45,303 bases of DNA, from positions 1 to 45,303 of the forward strand of contig JAIQFS010000044.1 of the NCBI GenBank assembly GCA_020073145.1, read 5' to 3'. Positions within the stretch are counted from its first letter, which is position 1. The number at the start of each line of letters is the position of its first letter. Positions 15,698 to 25,086 of the stretch are shown here, one piece after another. The notes beneath the pieces were generated by a model. That model worked only from the letters and a program-made list of their open reading frames with translations. It made no database searches and was not told where the DNA came from. This DNA is from Terriglobia bacterium. GTDB lineage: Bacteria > Acidobacteriota > Terriglobia > Bryobacterales > Bryobacteraceae. A program made the translations under genes and the position numbers.

Positions 15698-16849
15698 TCA
15701 TTTCGCCGGCTGCGGAATCTGGGAAAAGTGAGTATGAAGAACCCGCCAGCCGTCCGGGTTGTGCCGGTACACCTGCGTCGCATTCCAGCGGCTGACCGCG
15801 GCGCCATTGTGCCGCACCAACACGTAGGTCAGGACCCCGGCATCTCCGGCCATCTGCACTCTCGGATTCTGGATCTCAAAGGCGTCAAACAGCGCCGTGC
15901 CGCGGTAGCCTTCAAACAGAGCCCTCACTGCCGCCGCACTGTCCAGGCGATGGGTGGTCATGGCATGGAAATAGGTGGCGTCGGCGTCGAGCAGAGCCAG
16001 GCTTGGATCCGGATCTCCCCCCAGCCAGCCCTCCAGGGCATGCCGTTCCAGCTCCAGGATCTCCAGCGCCGCTGGTTCCAGGGTGAAGACGATGGTGACG
16101 CCGTCCGGGTCGGCGATTTGTGCCTTGGAGCCGCGCGTTTCGACAGCGAGGCCCCGCTCCTTCAACGCCGCGACCGTGCGCCCCAGATCCGGCACCGCGA
16201 CGACCACACGAGGCTTCCATTCCGGCGCGGCGGCTTCCAGTTGCACCTCTTCCCGCGATCTTCCCGGAACCCGCAGCCGGATCGTGTCCGCGCCGCCCAG
16301 GTCTTCGAATCCGAGCCTCGCCGCATAAAACGCCCGTTCCGCCGCCGGATCCTTCACCGCCACAGTGGCGGCAACCAGGTGCCCGGAAACGTGCTTCGGC
16401 GGCGTACCCCTGGCCTTCCAGTGGAGCGAACCGGGCAGATACTGCGTGTACTCCAGCACCTGGTCTTCCGGATCGCGCAGGTTGAAGAGCAGGTTGCCGG
16501 CGCGCGCCTTGGCCGGGGCTTTCGCCTCCAGTCCGTGTCCGGCATAAGCCTCGCGCAGCCGTTCGATATCCTGGACGTCGAAGCAGAGGTGCATCAGCCC
16601 GATGGGCTCAGCGGCCGTCCGCCGGTACAGCTCGATGAATTGCCGGTCGTTCACCTTCAGGTACGACGTGGTGGTGCCGTTGGCGTCGCTGAATTCGAAC
16701 ACCTGCTCGAAGCCCAGCTTCCCGTAGAACTCCCGGGATGCGGCCACATCGCTCACCCGGAACGCGACGTGGGCGATGCCGTCCAGATCCAGCGGACCTT
16801 CCGCCGCGAGCGACGATGCCGCAATCAACAGGACGATGGTTCGCCGCAT
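15698..16849 (-). CDS. exported two-domain VOC protein with SnoaL-like C-terminus
   Basis: A 383-aa protein with a signal peptide (residues 1-16). Two glyoxalase/VOC units follow: 22-140 (GIAHVAFRVSDVAASREFYGK, ending QVLEYTQYLP) and 155-255 (GHLVAATVAVKDPAAERAFYA). Residues 265-380 are SnoaL/DUF4440-like (LLDADATYFHAMTTHRLDS, ending DGWRVLHTHFSQ). VOC proteins are usually cytoplasmic metalloenzymes; an exported one joined to a SnoaL fold is unusual. Its position between GH105 and rhaI (10 bp and overlap) suggests a part in pectin or rhamnose use, perhaps binding or modifying a sugar product. The reaction is unknown. Confidence 0.75.
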   Translation of the reverse strand: MRRTIVLLIAASSLAAEGPLDLDGIAHVAFRVSDVAASREFYGKLGFEQVFEFSDANGTTTSYLKVNDRQFIELYRRTAAEPIGLMHLCFDVQDIERLREAYAGHGLEAKAPAKARAGNLLFNLRDPEDQVLEYTQYLPGSLHWKARGTPPKHVSGHLVAATVAVKDPAAERAFYAARLGFEDLGGADTIRLRVPGRSREEVQLEAAAPEWKPRVVVAVPDLGRTVAALKERGLAVETRGSKAQIADPDGVTIVFTLEPAALEILELERHALEGWLGGDPDPSLALLDADATYFHAMTTHRLDSAAAVRALFEGYRGTALFDAFEIQNPRVQMAGDAGVLTYVLVRHNGAAVSRWNATQVYRHNPDGWRVLHTHFSQIPQPAK

Positions 16850-16859
16850 GTCCGCTCCT

Positions 16860-17927
16860 TTAGCGCAGCAGTGCCGTGGCTGACCACAGGATCGGCGCCT
16901 GGCCGTGCAGATCCCCCGTGAGCCGCTGGCGATCCAGATAAAACTGCAGATCGTTCTTCTTGCTGGTGCCTTCGCACACGTTGCTGACGGCCCCCTCGGC
17001 GTTGATGTAGCGCACCAGGCCGAGCCAGCCCCGCCGCGCCGCCGGCCGATAAATCTTCGGGTCCAGCCAGCCTTGCTTCACGCCCGTAATCAGGGCGAAC
17101 GTGAACATGCCGGTCGATGACGTCTCCGGCCACGAATCGGAGTGGTCGATCAGCTGCCGCCACATCCCGTCCGGGCCCTGATAGCGCAGCAGCGACTGCA
17201 TCATCCGCCGGTAGCTTTGGAGAATGATGCCGCGGCGCGGATGGTTCTTCGGCAGCGACCGCAGCAGTTCCGTCATGCCCGCCGCCACCCACCCGTTGCC
17301 GCGCCCCCAGAAAAACGGCACGTCGGGCGCATGGTAGAACAGGCCGTTGGGCTGCTGGATCTTGCCCAGGTATGTCGCCATTTCCAGCGCCGCTCGATCC
17401 AGATACTTGGCTTCGCCCGTGGCTCGATACGCCTGGACCTGCACGGCCGTGATCATAAACATGTCGTCGATCCAGTAGCGGGTCTCGCTGGTCAGCCCGT
17501 CCGGCGTGGGCGTCTCCCATTGCCGGTCGGCAATCGACAAACCCAGGTCGAGATACTTGCGGTCTTTAGTCTGAAGGTAGATTTCCAGCGGAACCGTCCC
17601 GAACACGGAGAAATCGACATGCCGCTCCTTGGAAATGAGTTCGGATTCCTGCGGTGTGAGCAGGGGGTCGAATCGCTTCACCAAGCGGTCGGCGAGATCG
17701 CGATCGCCGCTGGCCTGGGCGAACGTCAACGCGCCGTACCAGGCGCACACTTCGGGATAGACAATCGCGTTGGGGCGCACGTGTGGGCTCGGCACGAACC
17801 GTTCGGCGACGCGCTTGCCGATTTCCAACGGCGACGTGCCGTCCGGCCAGTTGCCCCATTCGTCTCCGGCTCCTGCCAGCAGCGCCGGCGGAAGACCGAT
17901 CGCGAGCAGGAAAGCTCTTCGATTCAT
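16860..17927 (-). CDS. GH105 unsaturated rhamnogalacturonyl hydrolase
   Basis: A 355-aa exported (alpha/alpha)6-barrel enzyme of the GH88/GH105 group. It removes the unsaturated galacturonyl residue from fragments made by rhamnogalacturonan lyases. The catalytic Asp lies in YWIDDMFM (D154/D155), and GRGNGWVAAGM and SSTGMFTFAL are further family blocks. The ATG at 17927 is chosen because it has GGAGAGGG just upstream and a twin-Arg-like start (MNRRAFLLAIGLPPALLAG); the longer frame to 18074 lacks these. Second gene of the minus-strand series, 171 bp after the TonB receptor. Confidence 0.88.
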   Translation of the reverse strand: MNRRAFLLAIGLPPALLAGAGDEWGNWPDGTSPLEIGKRVAERFVPSPHVRPNAIVYPEVCAWYGALTFAQASGDRDLADRLVKRFDPLLTPQESELISKERHVDFSVFGTVPLEIYLQTKDRKYLDLGLSIADRQWETPTPDGLTSETRYWIDDMFMITAVQVQAYRATGEAKYLDRAALEMATYLGKIQQPNGLFYHAPDVPFFWGRGNGWVAAGMTELLRSLPKNHPRRGIILQSYRRMMQSLLRYQGPDGMWRQLIDHSDSWPETSSTGMFTFALITGVKQGWLDPKIYRPAARRGWLGLVRYINAEGAVSNVCEGTSKKNDLQFYLDRQRLTGDLHGQAPILWSATALLR

Positions 17928-18098
17928 AATTCCCTCTCCAGAAACGATTGTAGAAACCGCCCGCCGCTCGACGGCCGCCCCGACACTCTCGGGCGCGCAC
18001 ACCATGCCGCCCCGGTCTCGAAAGGAGAGTGCCTCAGCCGCCAACAGGACCGCCGTGCCGCCCTGCAGCGACACGGCGGCGGTCCATTCCGTTTCCAG

Positions 18099-21000
18099 CT
18101 AGAAGATGTACTTCAGTTCCAGTTGGAGCCGGCGTGGGTAGTTCTGCTGAACCGAGCCCGTGGGTATGCCGAAATTGACGTTGGTGAAAGCCACGCTCGG
18201 AGCCGCATACATTGGGTGGTTGAACGCATTCAGGGCTTGTACGCTGAACCGGATGACATGACCTTCCCGAATGCGGGTGTCCTTGTTCACGGACAGGTCA
18301 ATATTATTCGCGCGCGGGCCCCGCAGGCCGTTGAACCGGTATGGGTTGACCCGCAGGTGGTTGGCCGATTGCGCCGCCGAAGCGGTCACGAACGGCGTCG
18401 TGTTGAACCAGCGATCCGCAGTCCGCTGGTCAAGGGGTAGAACGGCCGTGCTCGGGTCCGCAATCAGGAAGTAATCGCCGTTATTGGTGGTCATGGTCCG
18501 TGCGAAGTTGAAGGCCGGCGATCCAATTGCAGTGAAGGGGATCGGGAGTCCGCTCGAGAACCCCCAATTTCCGGTCATCTCCCAACCGCCCACGATCCGC
18601 TCGACGACCCCAGGCGAACCGGAAAGCAACGCTCGACCTTTGCCGAACGGGAACTGATAGATCCACGACAAAGCGATGCGGTGCGGCGTATCCTGATCCG
18701 AGATCATGCGCGTCGGAAGCGCATCCCCGGAATTCAGGTACTCGAGGGCCTGCATGGTCTTCGAAAAGGTGTAGTTTGCCGATACCAGCAGCCCTTTCGA
18801 GAGCCGCTTGTCGGCGCGAATCTGCAGCGAATGGTACCAGGAATTCCCTTGGTTGGTGGTGGTGGTGATGCTGCCGAACTGCGGAAAAGGTAACAGCAAT
18901 TGCTGGCGGCTGATCGTGGTGCTGGTGAAGCCGGCCGGCGTGCCTCGCGGCATCGTGAGGCCATAATACGGGTTAGGAACCTGCGCCGTGACATAGCCGT
19001 TGCCGCAGCCTTGGCCGGCGGTGCAAGTGGTCGAGTTGTCCCGGAACGGAGAGGTGCTCAGATATTGGTCCGGTAGTCCGTTGGTGTTCTTGTCGATCTC
19101 CTGGTGAACGCCTTTGTTTCCGACGTATCCCACTTCGAATAGGATCCCGCCGGGCAATTGGCGCTGCACATCCATCTGCCAGCGGTACATGGTCGGCATG
19201 AGCGGATTCTGATTAAAGTAGGTAACGTTCTGGCCGACGTAGGTTTGCCCGCCCAATGAATTGCCCACCGGCTGGAGCAGACTGTCAAACGGATTGGAGA
19301 GGGTTCTGACAAGAGTCGTTCCGTCGGCGGCAAACGCGCTGAATGGGGTCTGCTGGCTGAAGCCGGCTTGTTGAACGTCGCTCCGGCGCTCGCCCAGGAA
19401 TCCCTGGTACATGCCGAACCCGCCGCGCAACACGGTCTTGCTCGTGAGTTGATAGGCGAAGCCGATTCGCGGGAGCAGATTTTTCTTAGGCGTGTTGTAT
19501 AGCCCGTGCGAATTGCCTCCGACCCCCGCGAAGGTTAGACCTCCCTTGACCGCCCACTGGCTGGCCGGTAGAATCATCTGCGCAGCCGTGGTCGCCGCAT
19601 AGGCCGCCTGTGCTGCTGCGGCAAACGGCGGCACGTAATTGGGATCGAACGACACGACGCTGCGGTTGTACCGTTCCGTCAGCGGGGTTTCAAACTCCCA
19701 GCGCAGACCGAGATTCAAGGTCAGCTTCTTGGTCACCTTCCAGTCATCCTGAGCGTAAATGCCCCAGGCATTCGACTGCTCGGCGTAGTTGGCCGGGAGG
19801 TTCACATAGGTATTGGTCACGCTCGGGATCCCCATCAACAGCGCCGCCACGGACTGTCCGATATTGCTGGGCGCTGTCGTCGAATTGTCGTTGGGACCCC
19901 TTGTGTAGGTGGCGTCAAAGTTATACCGGCCCGTTTGGTCTGCGCCGAAGAACCCATCGGTTTCCCGGTAGGCTCGGAACTCCATGCCGGCGCGGAGCGC
20001 GTGCGCGCCCACGGTCTTGCTCAGCGAGGCCGCGAACGAATGCGTGTCGACCGGTCGGTACTCCCCACCGGTGGTCGCAGTGCTGATGTAGTTGCTCAGA
20101 TCGATGCGCGGGAAACGCCGGAGGTCAGCCGGGATCAGAGCGTTGTATGCGGCCGGAAAACCAAGGGTAGTGAGATCGAATCCTTGGGAGGCCGCATTGT
20201 TGTCCTGATAGCGGACAAACCGGTTGTAGCCATAGCGCAGGTCTAACACCGTAGTGGGGCTCAAAATGATGGTGTCGTCGAAGACCGCATTCCGCGAGTC
20301 GAACCCGAACTGTGTCCCGGTCGCCAGGTTGCCGAGGTAATTATCGTACGTGCTGTTGCGCATGTACTGGCTGTAACGGCCGTACATGCGCTGTTTGTCG
20401 CCGATGTTGTGATCGATGCGTCCCGTCGCGGTGTAGTACTTCAATGGTTCGGTCAGATCCGGCTCTAGCATGTTGTTGGTGAAATCCGCCAACGCCGACT
20501 GGGGCGAACTGGGTGCTGGGTAGTAGTTGTTCAGGATGTTCTTGCCCACGGTATTCCAATACTGATTCGGGATGAGGTTGCCCGCAAAGGGGTCTTCGAC
20601 GAAACGCGCGCCCACCTGCCGGCGCGTGTACGGGTTGTAGATCTGGTAGTTGGTTCCCAGCCGCAGCAGCGCCGAAAAGTCGCCATTCTTCATATCCGGC
20701 GTCGGCACGTTGGGGGTGTTGCCAATGTCGTTACGGGGCCGGGCGTCGTGGATGCCTTCATAGCCGAAAAAGAAGAACGTCTTGTTCTTGCCGTTGTACA
20801 GCTTGGGGATCCAGACCGGCCCGCCGGCCGTGCCGCCCCAGCGGTCGAACTTGAAGTCGGGCGTGGCATTGCCCAGCTTGTTGTTATAAAAGTCATTGGC
20901 CCAAAAATCCTTCCGCTGGAACGCGTAATAGGCCGTCCCGTGAAGCGCGTTGGTGCCGGACTTGATGCCCAGGTTGGTCACGCCGCCCTGGGCATTTCCC

Positions 21001-21701
21001 ACCGCGGCATCAAAGGTCGCCGTCTGCACTTTGAACTCCGCCAGCATGTCCGGAGTCGGCGCATAGGAGGCGATGACTTCCCGGTCATTGGCGGTGGCCG
21101 TGGCCGGCGAGCCGTCGATGGTGACGTCGTTCTGCAGGCCGCGCGCGCCGTCCATCGCATAGTTCGCAATGTGGGTGGGCTCAAACGGCCGGTCGAGACG
21201 TGCGTTTCCCTGGAAACTAGTTCCGGTGGAAATGGCCATCAACAGGAACGGATTCCCGTAGGACATCGGCAGATGCATGATCTGGGATGCGGAAATCACA
21301 TTACCCATCGAGGCTGTTTCCGTGCCCAGCAACTCTGTGGCCCCGCTGACGGTGACCGACTGCTCGGCCGTGCCGACCTCCAGTGTGCCGTTGACCTCGA
21401 TCCGGTCCGCAATCTGGAGTACGACGCCGCTTCGCAGAAGAGTCTTGAATCCCGTTGCGGACACCTTTACCTGATACGTGCCCGGCAGCAGCAGCGCCGC
21501 TGCGTAATAGCCTTCCTGATTCGTTTTCAGCGACACCGTGGTTCCCATCGCCTGATTCACCACTTGGACATCGGCGCCGGGAACAACCGCCCCGCTGGCA
21601 TCCGTAACCCGGCCCACAATGGTGCCGCGGGTCTCCTGGGACCACCCCGTTGCCGTCACCAGGACTGCGATCGCAAGAAGCGAGAAAATGCGACGAAGCA
21701 T
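18099..21701 (-). CDS. TonB-dependent receptor, Oar-like, with CarboxypepD-regulatory domain
   Basis: A 1200-aa outer-membrane receptor. A signal peptide (1-22) leads into a carboxypeptidase-regulatory-like beta domain (25-105). A plug domain (about 120-260) precedes a large beta-barrel that ends in the aromatic LELKYIF, the usual C-terminal signal for outer-membrane insertion. The ATG at 21701 is preferred because GAGGAAAGG lies just upstream and the signal peptide begins there; the extra 27 residues of the longer frame look antisense. Such receptors in Acidobacteriota act without a SusD partner, and none is seen here. Its position before GH105, rhaI and rhaM points to uptake of rhamnogalacturonan oligosaccharides. 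Confidence 0.9.
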   Translation of the reverse strand: MLRRIFSLLAIAVLVTATGWSQETRGTIVGRVTDASGAVVPGADVQVVNQAMGTTVSLKTNQEGYYAAALLLPGTYQVKVSATGFKTLLRSGVVLQIADRIEVNGTLEVGTAEQSVTVSGATELLGTETASMGNVISASQIMHLPMSYGNPFLLMAISTGTSFQGNARLDRPFEPTHIANYAMDGARGLQNDVTIDGSPATATANDREVIASYAPTPDMLAEFKVQTATFDAAVGNAQGGVTNLGIKSGTNALHGTAYYAFQRKDFWANDFYNNKLGNATPDFKFDRWGGTAGGPVWIPKLYNGKNKTFFFFGYEGIHDARPRNDIGNTPNVPTPDMKNGDFSALLRLGTNYQIYNPYTRRQVGARFVEDPFAGNLIPNQYWNTVGKNILNNYYPAPSSPQSALADFTNNMLEPDLTEPLKYYTATGRIDHNIGDKQRMYGRYSQYMRNSTYDNYLGNLATGTQFGFDSRNAVFDDTIILSPTTVLDLRYGYNRFVRYQDNNAASQGFDLTTLGFPAAYNALIPADLRRFPRIDLSNYISTATTGGEYRPVDTHSFAASLSKTVGAHALRAGMEFRAYRETDGFFGADQTGRYNFDATYTRGPNDNSTTAPSNIGQSVAALLMGIPSVTNTYVNLPANYAEQSNAWGIYAQDDWKVTKKLTLNLGLRWEFETPLTERYNRSVVSFDPNYVPPFAAAAQAAYAATTAAQMILPASQWAVKGGLTFAGVGGNSHGLYNTPKKNLLPRIGFAYQLTSKTVLRGGFGMYQGFLGERRSDVQQAGFSQQTPFSAFAADGTTLVRTLSNPFDSLLQPVGNSLGGQTYVGQNVTYFNQNPLMPTMYRWQMDVQRQLPGGILFEVGYVGNKGVHQEIDKNTNGLPDQYLSTSPFRDNSTTCTAGQGCGNGYVTAQVPNPYYGLTMPRGTPAGFTSTTISRQQLLLPFPQFGSITTTTNQGNSWYHSLQIRADKRLSKGLLVSANYTFSKTMQALEYLNSGDALPTRMISDQDTPHRIALSWIYQFPFGKGRALLSGSPGVVERIVGGWEMTGNWGFSSGLPIPFTAIGSPAFNFARTMTTNNGDYFLIADPSTAVLPLDQRTADRWFNTTPFVTASAAQSANHLRVNPYRFNGLRGPRANNIDLSVNKDTRIREGHVIRFSVQALNAFNHPMYAAPSVAFTNVNFGIPTGSVQQNYPRRLQLELKYIF

Positions 21702-22278
21702 ATTTGCCTTTCCTCTTTTGCCCGGCCGTCTCGATGGGCGCCGGTCAGAACTGTCAGCTGCTGCGGGAGGGCTTGGGCGCAACGCACGACGGCGACTCTG
21801 CCGCCCGCCACCCGGCTGCTGATCTCCAGAACCGTAGCGGCTCGACTCAGAAATGGAGTCCGGATCACTGCCGCTGACACGAAAACTCCGGGAGATACCT
21901 CAAACCGTCTCCCGCACGACCCCTTTCCAGTCGATGATGGACGCCGCTCCGTCCGGAACGCAAGGAAAACTCACTTGCAATTCAGTGTTTCACATCCCAA
22001 AACAAAAAGACCTGAACCTCTGATTATAAGTGAGTAAAAAATCAACAGTTAGAGCTGGTTTCGATGATTCACACCGTTGGCTTCTTCGCCACTCTCTCTC
22101 ATTGACGGTTTCGCTCCGCAGAACGGAGCCGGACCGCCGGAACGTGCGGGGACCGGCCGCGGCTGGGGAGCAAATGGCCCTGCGGTATACTCGTTCTGAG
22201 ATGAGTTTGGGAAACGCTTCCATCCCGCGGGCCGCGGCTCGAACTCAGCCCGGGTCGCTGTGACCTGTTGATTCCCAT
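21702..22278. other. TonB receptor upstream region
   Basis: No real gene is visible. A minus-strand TATAAT lies at 22028-22023, about 320 nt before the receptor start, and is a possible -10 box; the matching -35 is weak. The stretch at 21960-22050 is AT-rich, unlike its surroundings, which fits a promoter region. Confidence 0.35.
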
Positions 22279-22354
22279 GCCGGCGTAGCTCAGTTGGTAG
22301 AGCATCTGATTTGTAATCAGAGGGTCGGGGGTTCAAATCCCTCCGCCGGCTCCA
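22279..22354 (+). tRNA. tRNA-Thr(TGT)
   Basis: A complete 76-nt tRNA with encoded CCA. The acceptor stem GCCGGCG/CGCCGGC pairs perfectly. The D-arm is GCTCAGTTGGTAGAGC, the anticodon stem TCTGA/TCAGA closes a loop with TGT, and the T-arm is GGGGG-TTCAAAT-CCCTC. This is the target copy of the integration hotspot: its sequence from 22282 to 22361 (80 bp) is repeated at 25090-25169 and its 3' 47 nt again at 27308-27354. Confidence 0.96.
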
Positions 22355-22458
22355 GCAATTTTGGCCCAATGACCTTCTCTGGTACGGATGGGCTCCCCTA
22401 AGAGTACCTATATGACTGCCTTCCACTTTGAATTTGGGTTATATTTCGAACGGTTCTT

Positions 22459-23892
22459 ATGCGATTGCGTTGTTTCGCCGGTCTTCTCCCCCTTTTGGCG
22501 CTGGCACCCGCGCAGTCTGTGTTGGCGCAGTCAATTCTCCCTCAGAACGCGCAGACAGATCTTTACTTTCCACACTTGGCCGACGGCGGACCGGCTAGCG
22601 GGCAGTGGCAAACCCGCTTCACGTTCATCAACCCAAACGGTTACCCAGCTACGGTCAAGTTGAGTTTGTATTCGAACACGGGAGGCCCTTTGAACCTGGA
22701 TCTGGGCGGCGGCTCCACCAACCAGGTGACGACCACAATTCCTCCGAATGGGACCGTGGTGCTGCGGAGCCAGATCGGTGCTACTGCAACCGAGGGCTGG
22801 GCATACGGTGCAGCGAGCCTGCCCGTTGAGGCTAACGTTGCGTTTCGTCTACTCCAAAATGGTGTGGCAAAACTGGAGATCACAGCCGAGCCAACGCTGC
22901 CATCGATGGCCTATCGGTCCGTTGCGGGTCCGTTGGTCGGAATTGCAGTCGCCAATGTATACTCTGTGCCAATTGAGGCCACTGTCACGGTCTATAATTC
23001 CTCCGGCCAGACGCTGGGCCAAGCGCTCCTGAACGTACCGGCCCACGGTCACTCGTCCTTCAACCTTCGTGACGGCATCGCCAACCTGCCAGCGAGTTTC
23101 TCCGGAAATGTGCTGATAGCACCACAGACCCCTGGACAGGTCCTTCTAGCCTGGGCCGTTTACGCCGACTCCTCTGGAGTCGTCTCCAGCCTGCCTGACG
23201 GTAGGGCCGGGTTCCCGCTTGCTCAGCCAGATCAGATCAACACTGCGTTCGTCCGACTGGTCAGTGCGTATCAAACATACCTGGCACCACAGACGAGCAT
23301 ACCGGGCTTTGGAGCCGCCCCCCAATTGGTGATGAGCTCGGACACGAGCACCAACGCGATCAATGCGCGGGCTGCCAGCGGTACGACGGTGCAGATCAAC
23401 CTTGCGCTTGCCGAGCTCATCGGCGATTCACCCAGTGAACTTGCGTTTGTGGTTGGGCATGAGCTGGGACACATCTACCAGCAACGCACAGGGGAATTCG
23501 TCTGGTATCCGGCTGGCTCGGTTCCTGACTACATTGAATGGGACGCGGACGTTTGGGGCTTGTTGTCGTCGCTCATAGCGGGCTATGATCCCTACGCCGG
23601 CGCTGGTGCCCTAGGCAAATTAGGCATGGCGACGGGCACGGCGAATCTGGGTACTCAATTGTGGGAGGACCTTCAGACAGCCACGGATGCACATGGTTCA
23701 TTTAGTACACGAATCGACAATCTGACGAGATTCCTCGAGCTGGCCTGCGGGTCTTCGCAGGCATGGCAGAGCTACTGCAGCCAATACAAAGCCGGTGTGC
23801 ACCCCCACTTTCCCGCGCTCCCCTCCGTGCCGCTGATGGCGCCAAGGCCCCTAAAACCACGCTCAGGCGCTGCGACGGCGTCTTCAAATTAG
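22459..23892 (+). CDS. secreted M48-like zinc metalloprotease with N-terminal beta domains
   Basis: A 477-aa exported protein. The signal peptide runs to about residue 23 (SVLAQS). Residues 30-250 form beta-rich, adhesin-like repeats, with blocks such as TRFTFINPNGYPATVKLSLY and VANVYSVPIEATVTVYNSSG. The C-terminal part is an M48-like gluzincin domain: HELGH at 334-338 and the third ligand probably E360 in YIEWDADVWGLLSSLIAGYDP. Normal M48 proteins are membrane-bound or short lipoproteins, so the long beta region is an addition. It lies in the first tRNA-Thr segment. Substrates are unknown. No clear Shine-Dalgarno sequence precedes the ATG; TATATT lies 13 nt upstream. Confidence 0.8.
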   Translation: MRLRCFAGLLPLLALAPAQSVLAQSILPQNAQTDLYFPHLADGGPASGQWQTRFTFINPNGYPATVKLSLYSNTGGPLNLDLGGGSTNQVTTTIPPNGTVVLRSQIGATATEGWAYGAASLPVEANVAFRLLQNGVAKLEITAEPTLPSMAYRSVAGPLVGIAVANVYSVPIEATVTVYNSSGQTLGQALLNVPAHGHSSFNLRDGIANLPASFSGNVLIAPQTPGQVLLAWAVYADSSGVVSSLPDGRAGFPLAQPDQINTAFVRLVSAYQTYLAPQTSIPGFGAAPQLVMSSDTSTNAINARAASGTTVQINLALAELIGDSPSELAFVVGHELGHIYQQRTGEFVWYPAGSVPDYIEWDADVWGLLSSLIAGYDPYAGAGALGKLGMATGTANLGTQLWEDLQTATDAHGSFSTRIDNLTRFLELACGSSQAWQSYCSQYKAGVHPHFPALPSVPLMAPRPLKPRSGAATASSN

Positions 23893-24006
23893 AACCGCCG
23901 GTAATCGAGTTCGATTCGGAGAATCATTACAAACACTCTCGTGACCTAATCGACGCTGCTCGTGTTGGTCGCATTACGGCTCTAGGTTTAGGATTGAAGG
24001 GCTATC

Positions 24007-24960
24007 CTATGCCTGATCGAGGATCGTCGATCTGATTCTGGTGTAGAGTCTCTCTCGAAGTTCCTGGGGCGTCTGCCAGTCGATGTGGTTTTTGTGGTTC
24101 GTGTCGAAGTGCAGCTTCTCAATCTCATCTTTTCTGCAGCACCAAATTACACTTCGGCCGAGCCCCATCGCGAACCCAGCTTCGTAGTAAACTCCGGCCC
24201 TCTGCCCTGTGAAATCGGCGACCATGAACTGACAGTTTCGTATCTCGGCGATAATCTCATCGGGGATTTCGTTGTTGTGTTCTTTCTTGTCGATTCGGAT
24301 CGGCTTGAAACCAGCATCCGAAACAGCTGGCTCGATACCGTTCTCGTAGGCAGTCCGAGTCTCTTCTGAAAACCACATCGCTACAAAACACCGCCCCGGG
24401 ATGCCCCCTGTTTGTGGGAGTGGCTGAACTTGGTTCCAGCCGGACATCGTCAGGCTGAGTTGAACACTCTTGTCACCGTGAGTCGGCACCATGAGTTGCC
24501 CTAAGCCTGAGCGTGGCGGGGCTTTGACGAGACGATCGTCAACTACCCAACCAATATACGCCGCGAATTCCTGAACGCTGTAGCAATCGATAAGGGTGAA
24601 GTCGATTGTCGGACGGATGTCGGCGGCTCTACCCGGTCGACCAGAGCGACGGGCGATTAGGGAAAGAAGTTTCCCTACGTTTTCGTTTGCGCGTGTTCGC
24701 GAGTGACCCTCTGAGAAGCCAGTCGCGTTTTCGGTTGTGACCCTCAACAGTTGTCCTGCATCGGACGCCTGGCGGGTAGCACAGGACAGTGCGGGTTTGA
24801 AATTCCAGTTGCGGCTCTCTTCGAAGACGTGCGGCCCGGTCAACTCATATTCACCGCACTGCGGGCAGACTATGTGTTGTCCATCACCGGTGCCGCTGTT
24901 CCTCATCGTTACACCGGCCTCAGTGGACCGTGAGCAGATCGGACAACTATTTGGGGACAT
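24007..24960 (-). CDS. zinc-ribbon protein with NDT/TIR-like nucleotide-processing domain
   Basis: A 317-aa cytoplasmic protein. An N-terminal zinc ribbon uses C6, C9, C32 and C35 (CPIC...CPQC). A middle helical region (60-185) follows. The C-terminal domain (190-315) has FVAMWFSEE, a RIDKKEHNNEIPDEI segment, VADFTGQRAGVYYEAGFAMGLG and VIWCC. This pattern belongs to a widespread family with the nucleoside 2-deoxyribosyltransferase/TIR-like Rossmann fold, with E260 as the likely catalytic Glu. Related folds act as NAD- or nucleotide-degrading effectors in several anti-phage systems, so a defence role is possible but not shown. The ATG at 24960 puts the first zinc-ribbon Cys at residue 6. It sits in a tRNA-Thr-bounded segment. 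Confidence 0.78.
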   Translation of the reverse strand: MSPNSCPICSRSTEAGVTMRNSGTGDGQHIVCPQCGEYELTGPHVFEESRNWNFKPALSCATRQASDAGQLLRVTTENATGFSEGHSRTRANENVGKLLSLIARRSGRPGRAADIRPTIDFTLIDCYSVQEFAAYIGWVVDDRLVKAPPRSGLGQLMVPTHGDKSVQLSLTMSGWNQVQPLPQTGGIPGRCFVAMWFSEETRTAYENGIEPAVSDAGFKPIRIDKKEHNNEIPDEIIAEIRNCQFMVADFTGQRAGVYYEAGFAMGLGRSVIWCCRKDEIEKLHFDTNHKNHIDWQTPQELRERLYTRIRSTILDQA

Positions 24961-25086
24961 AGAGTGAATAACTCCGCTGTGGCCACCGGCTGCGATTTTG
25001 TAGGCCCGGGCATTTCGCACCTACAGAGCGAGGCGGTCAACGACCAGAGTAAACGGCTTCGCCAGTGCCTCGCAACGAACTGGCGG

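Noticed and set aside
15728-16921. Plus-strand frame opposite the VOC gene (397 codons); likewise 17142-18440 opposite GH105
   Set aside because: Antisense shadows; His/Arg/Gln-rich composition without domains.
22049-22426. Minus-strand frames across the tRNA-Thr copies (also 27283-27591)
   Set aside because: They read RRDLNPRPSDYKS from the tRNA itself and have no independent support.
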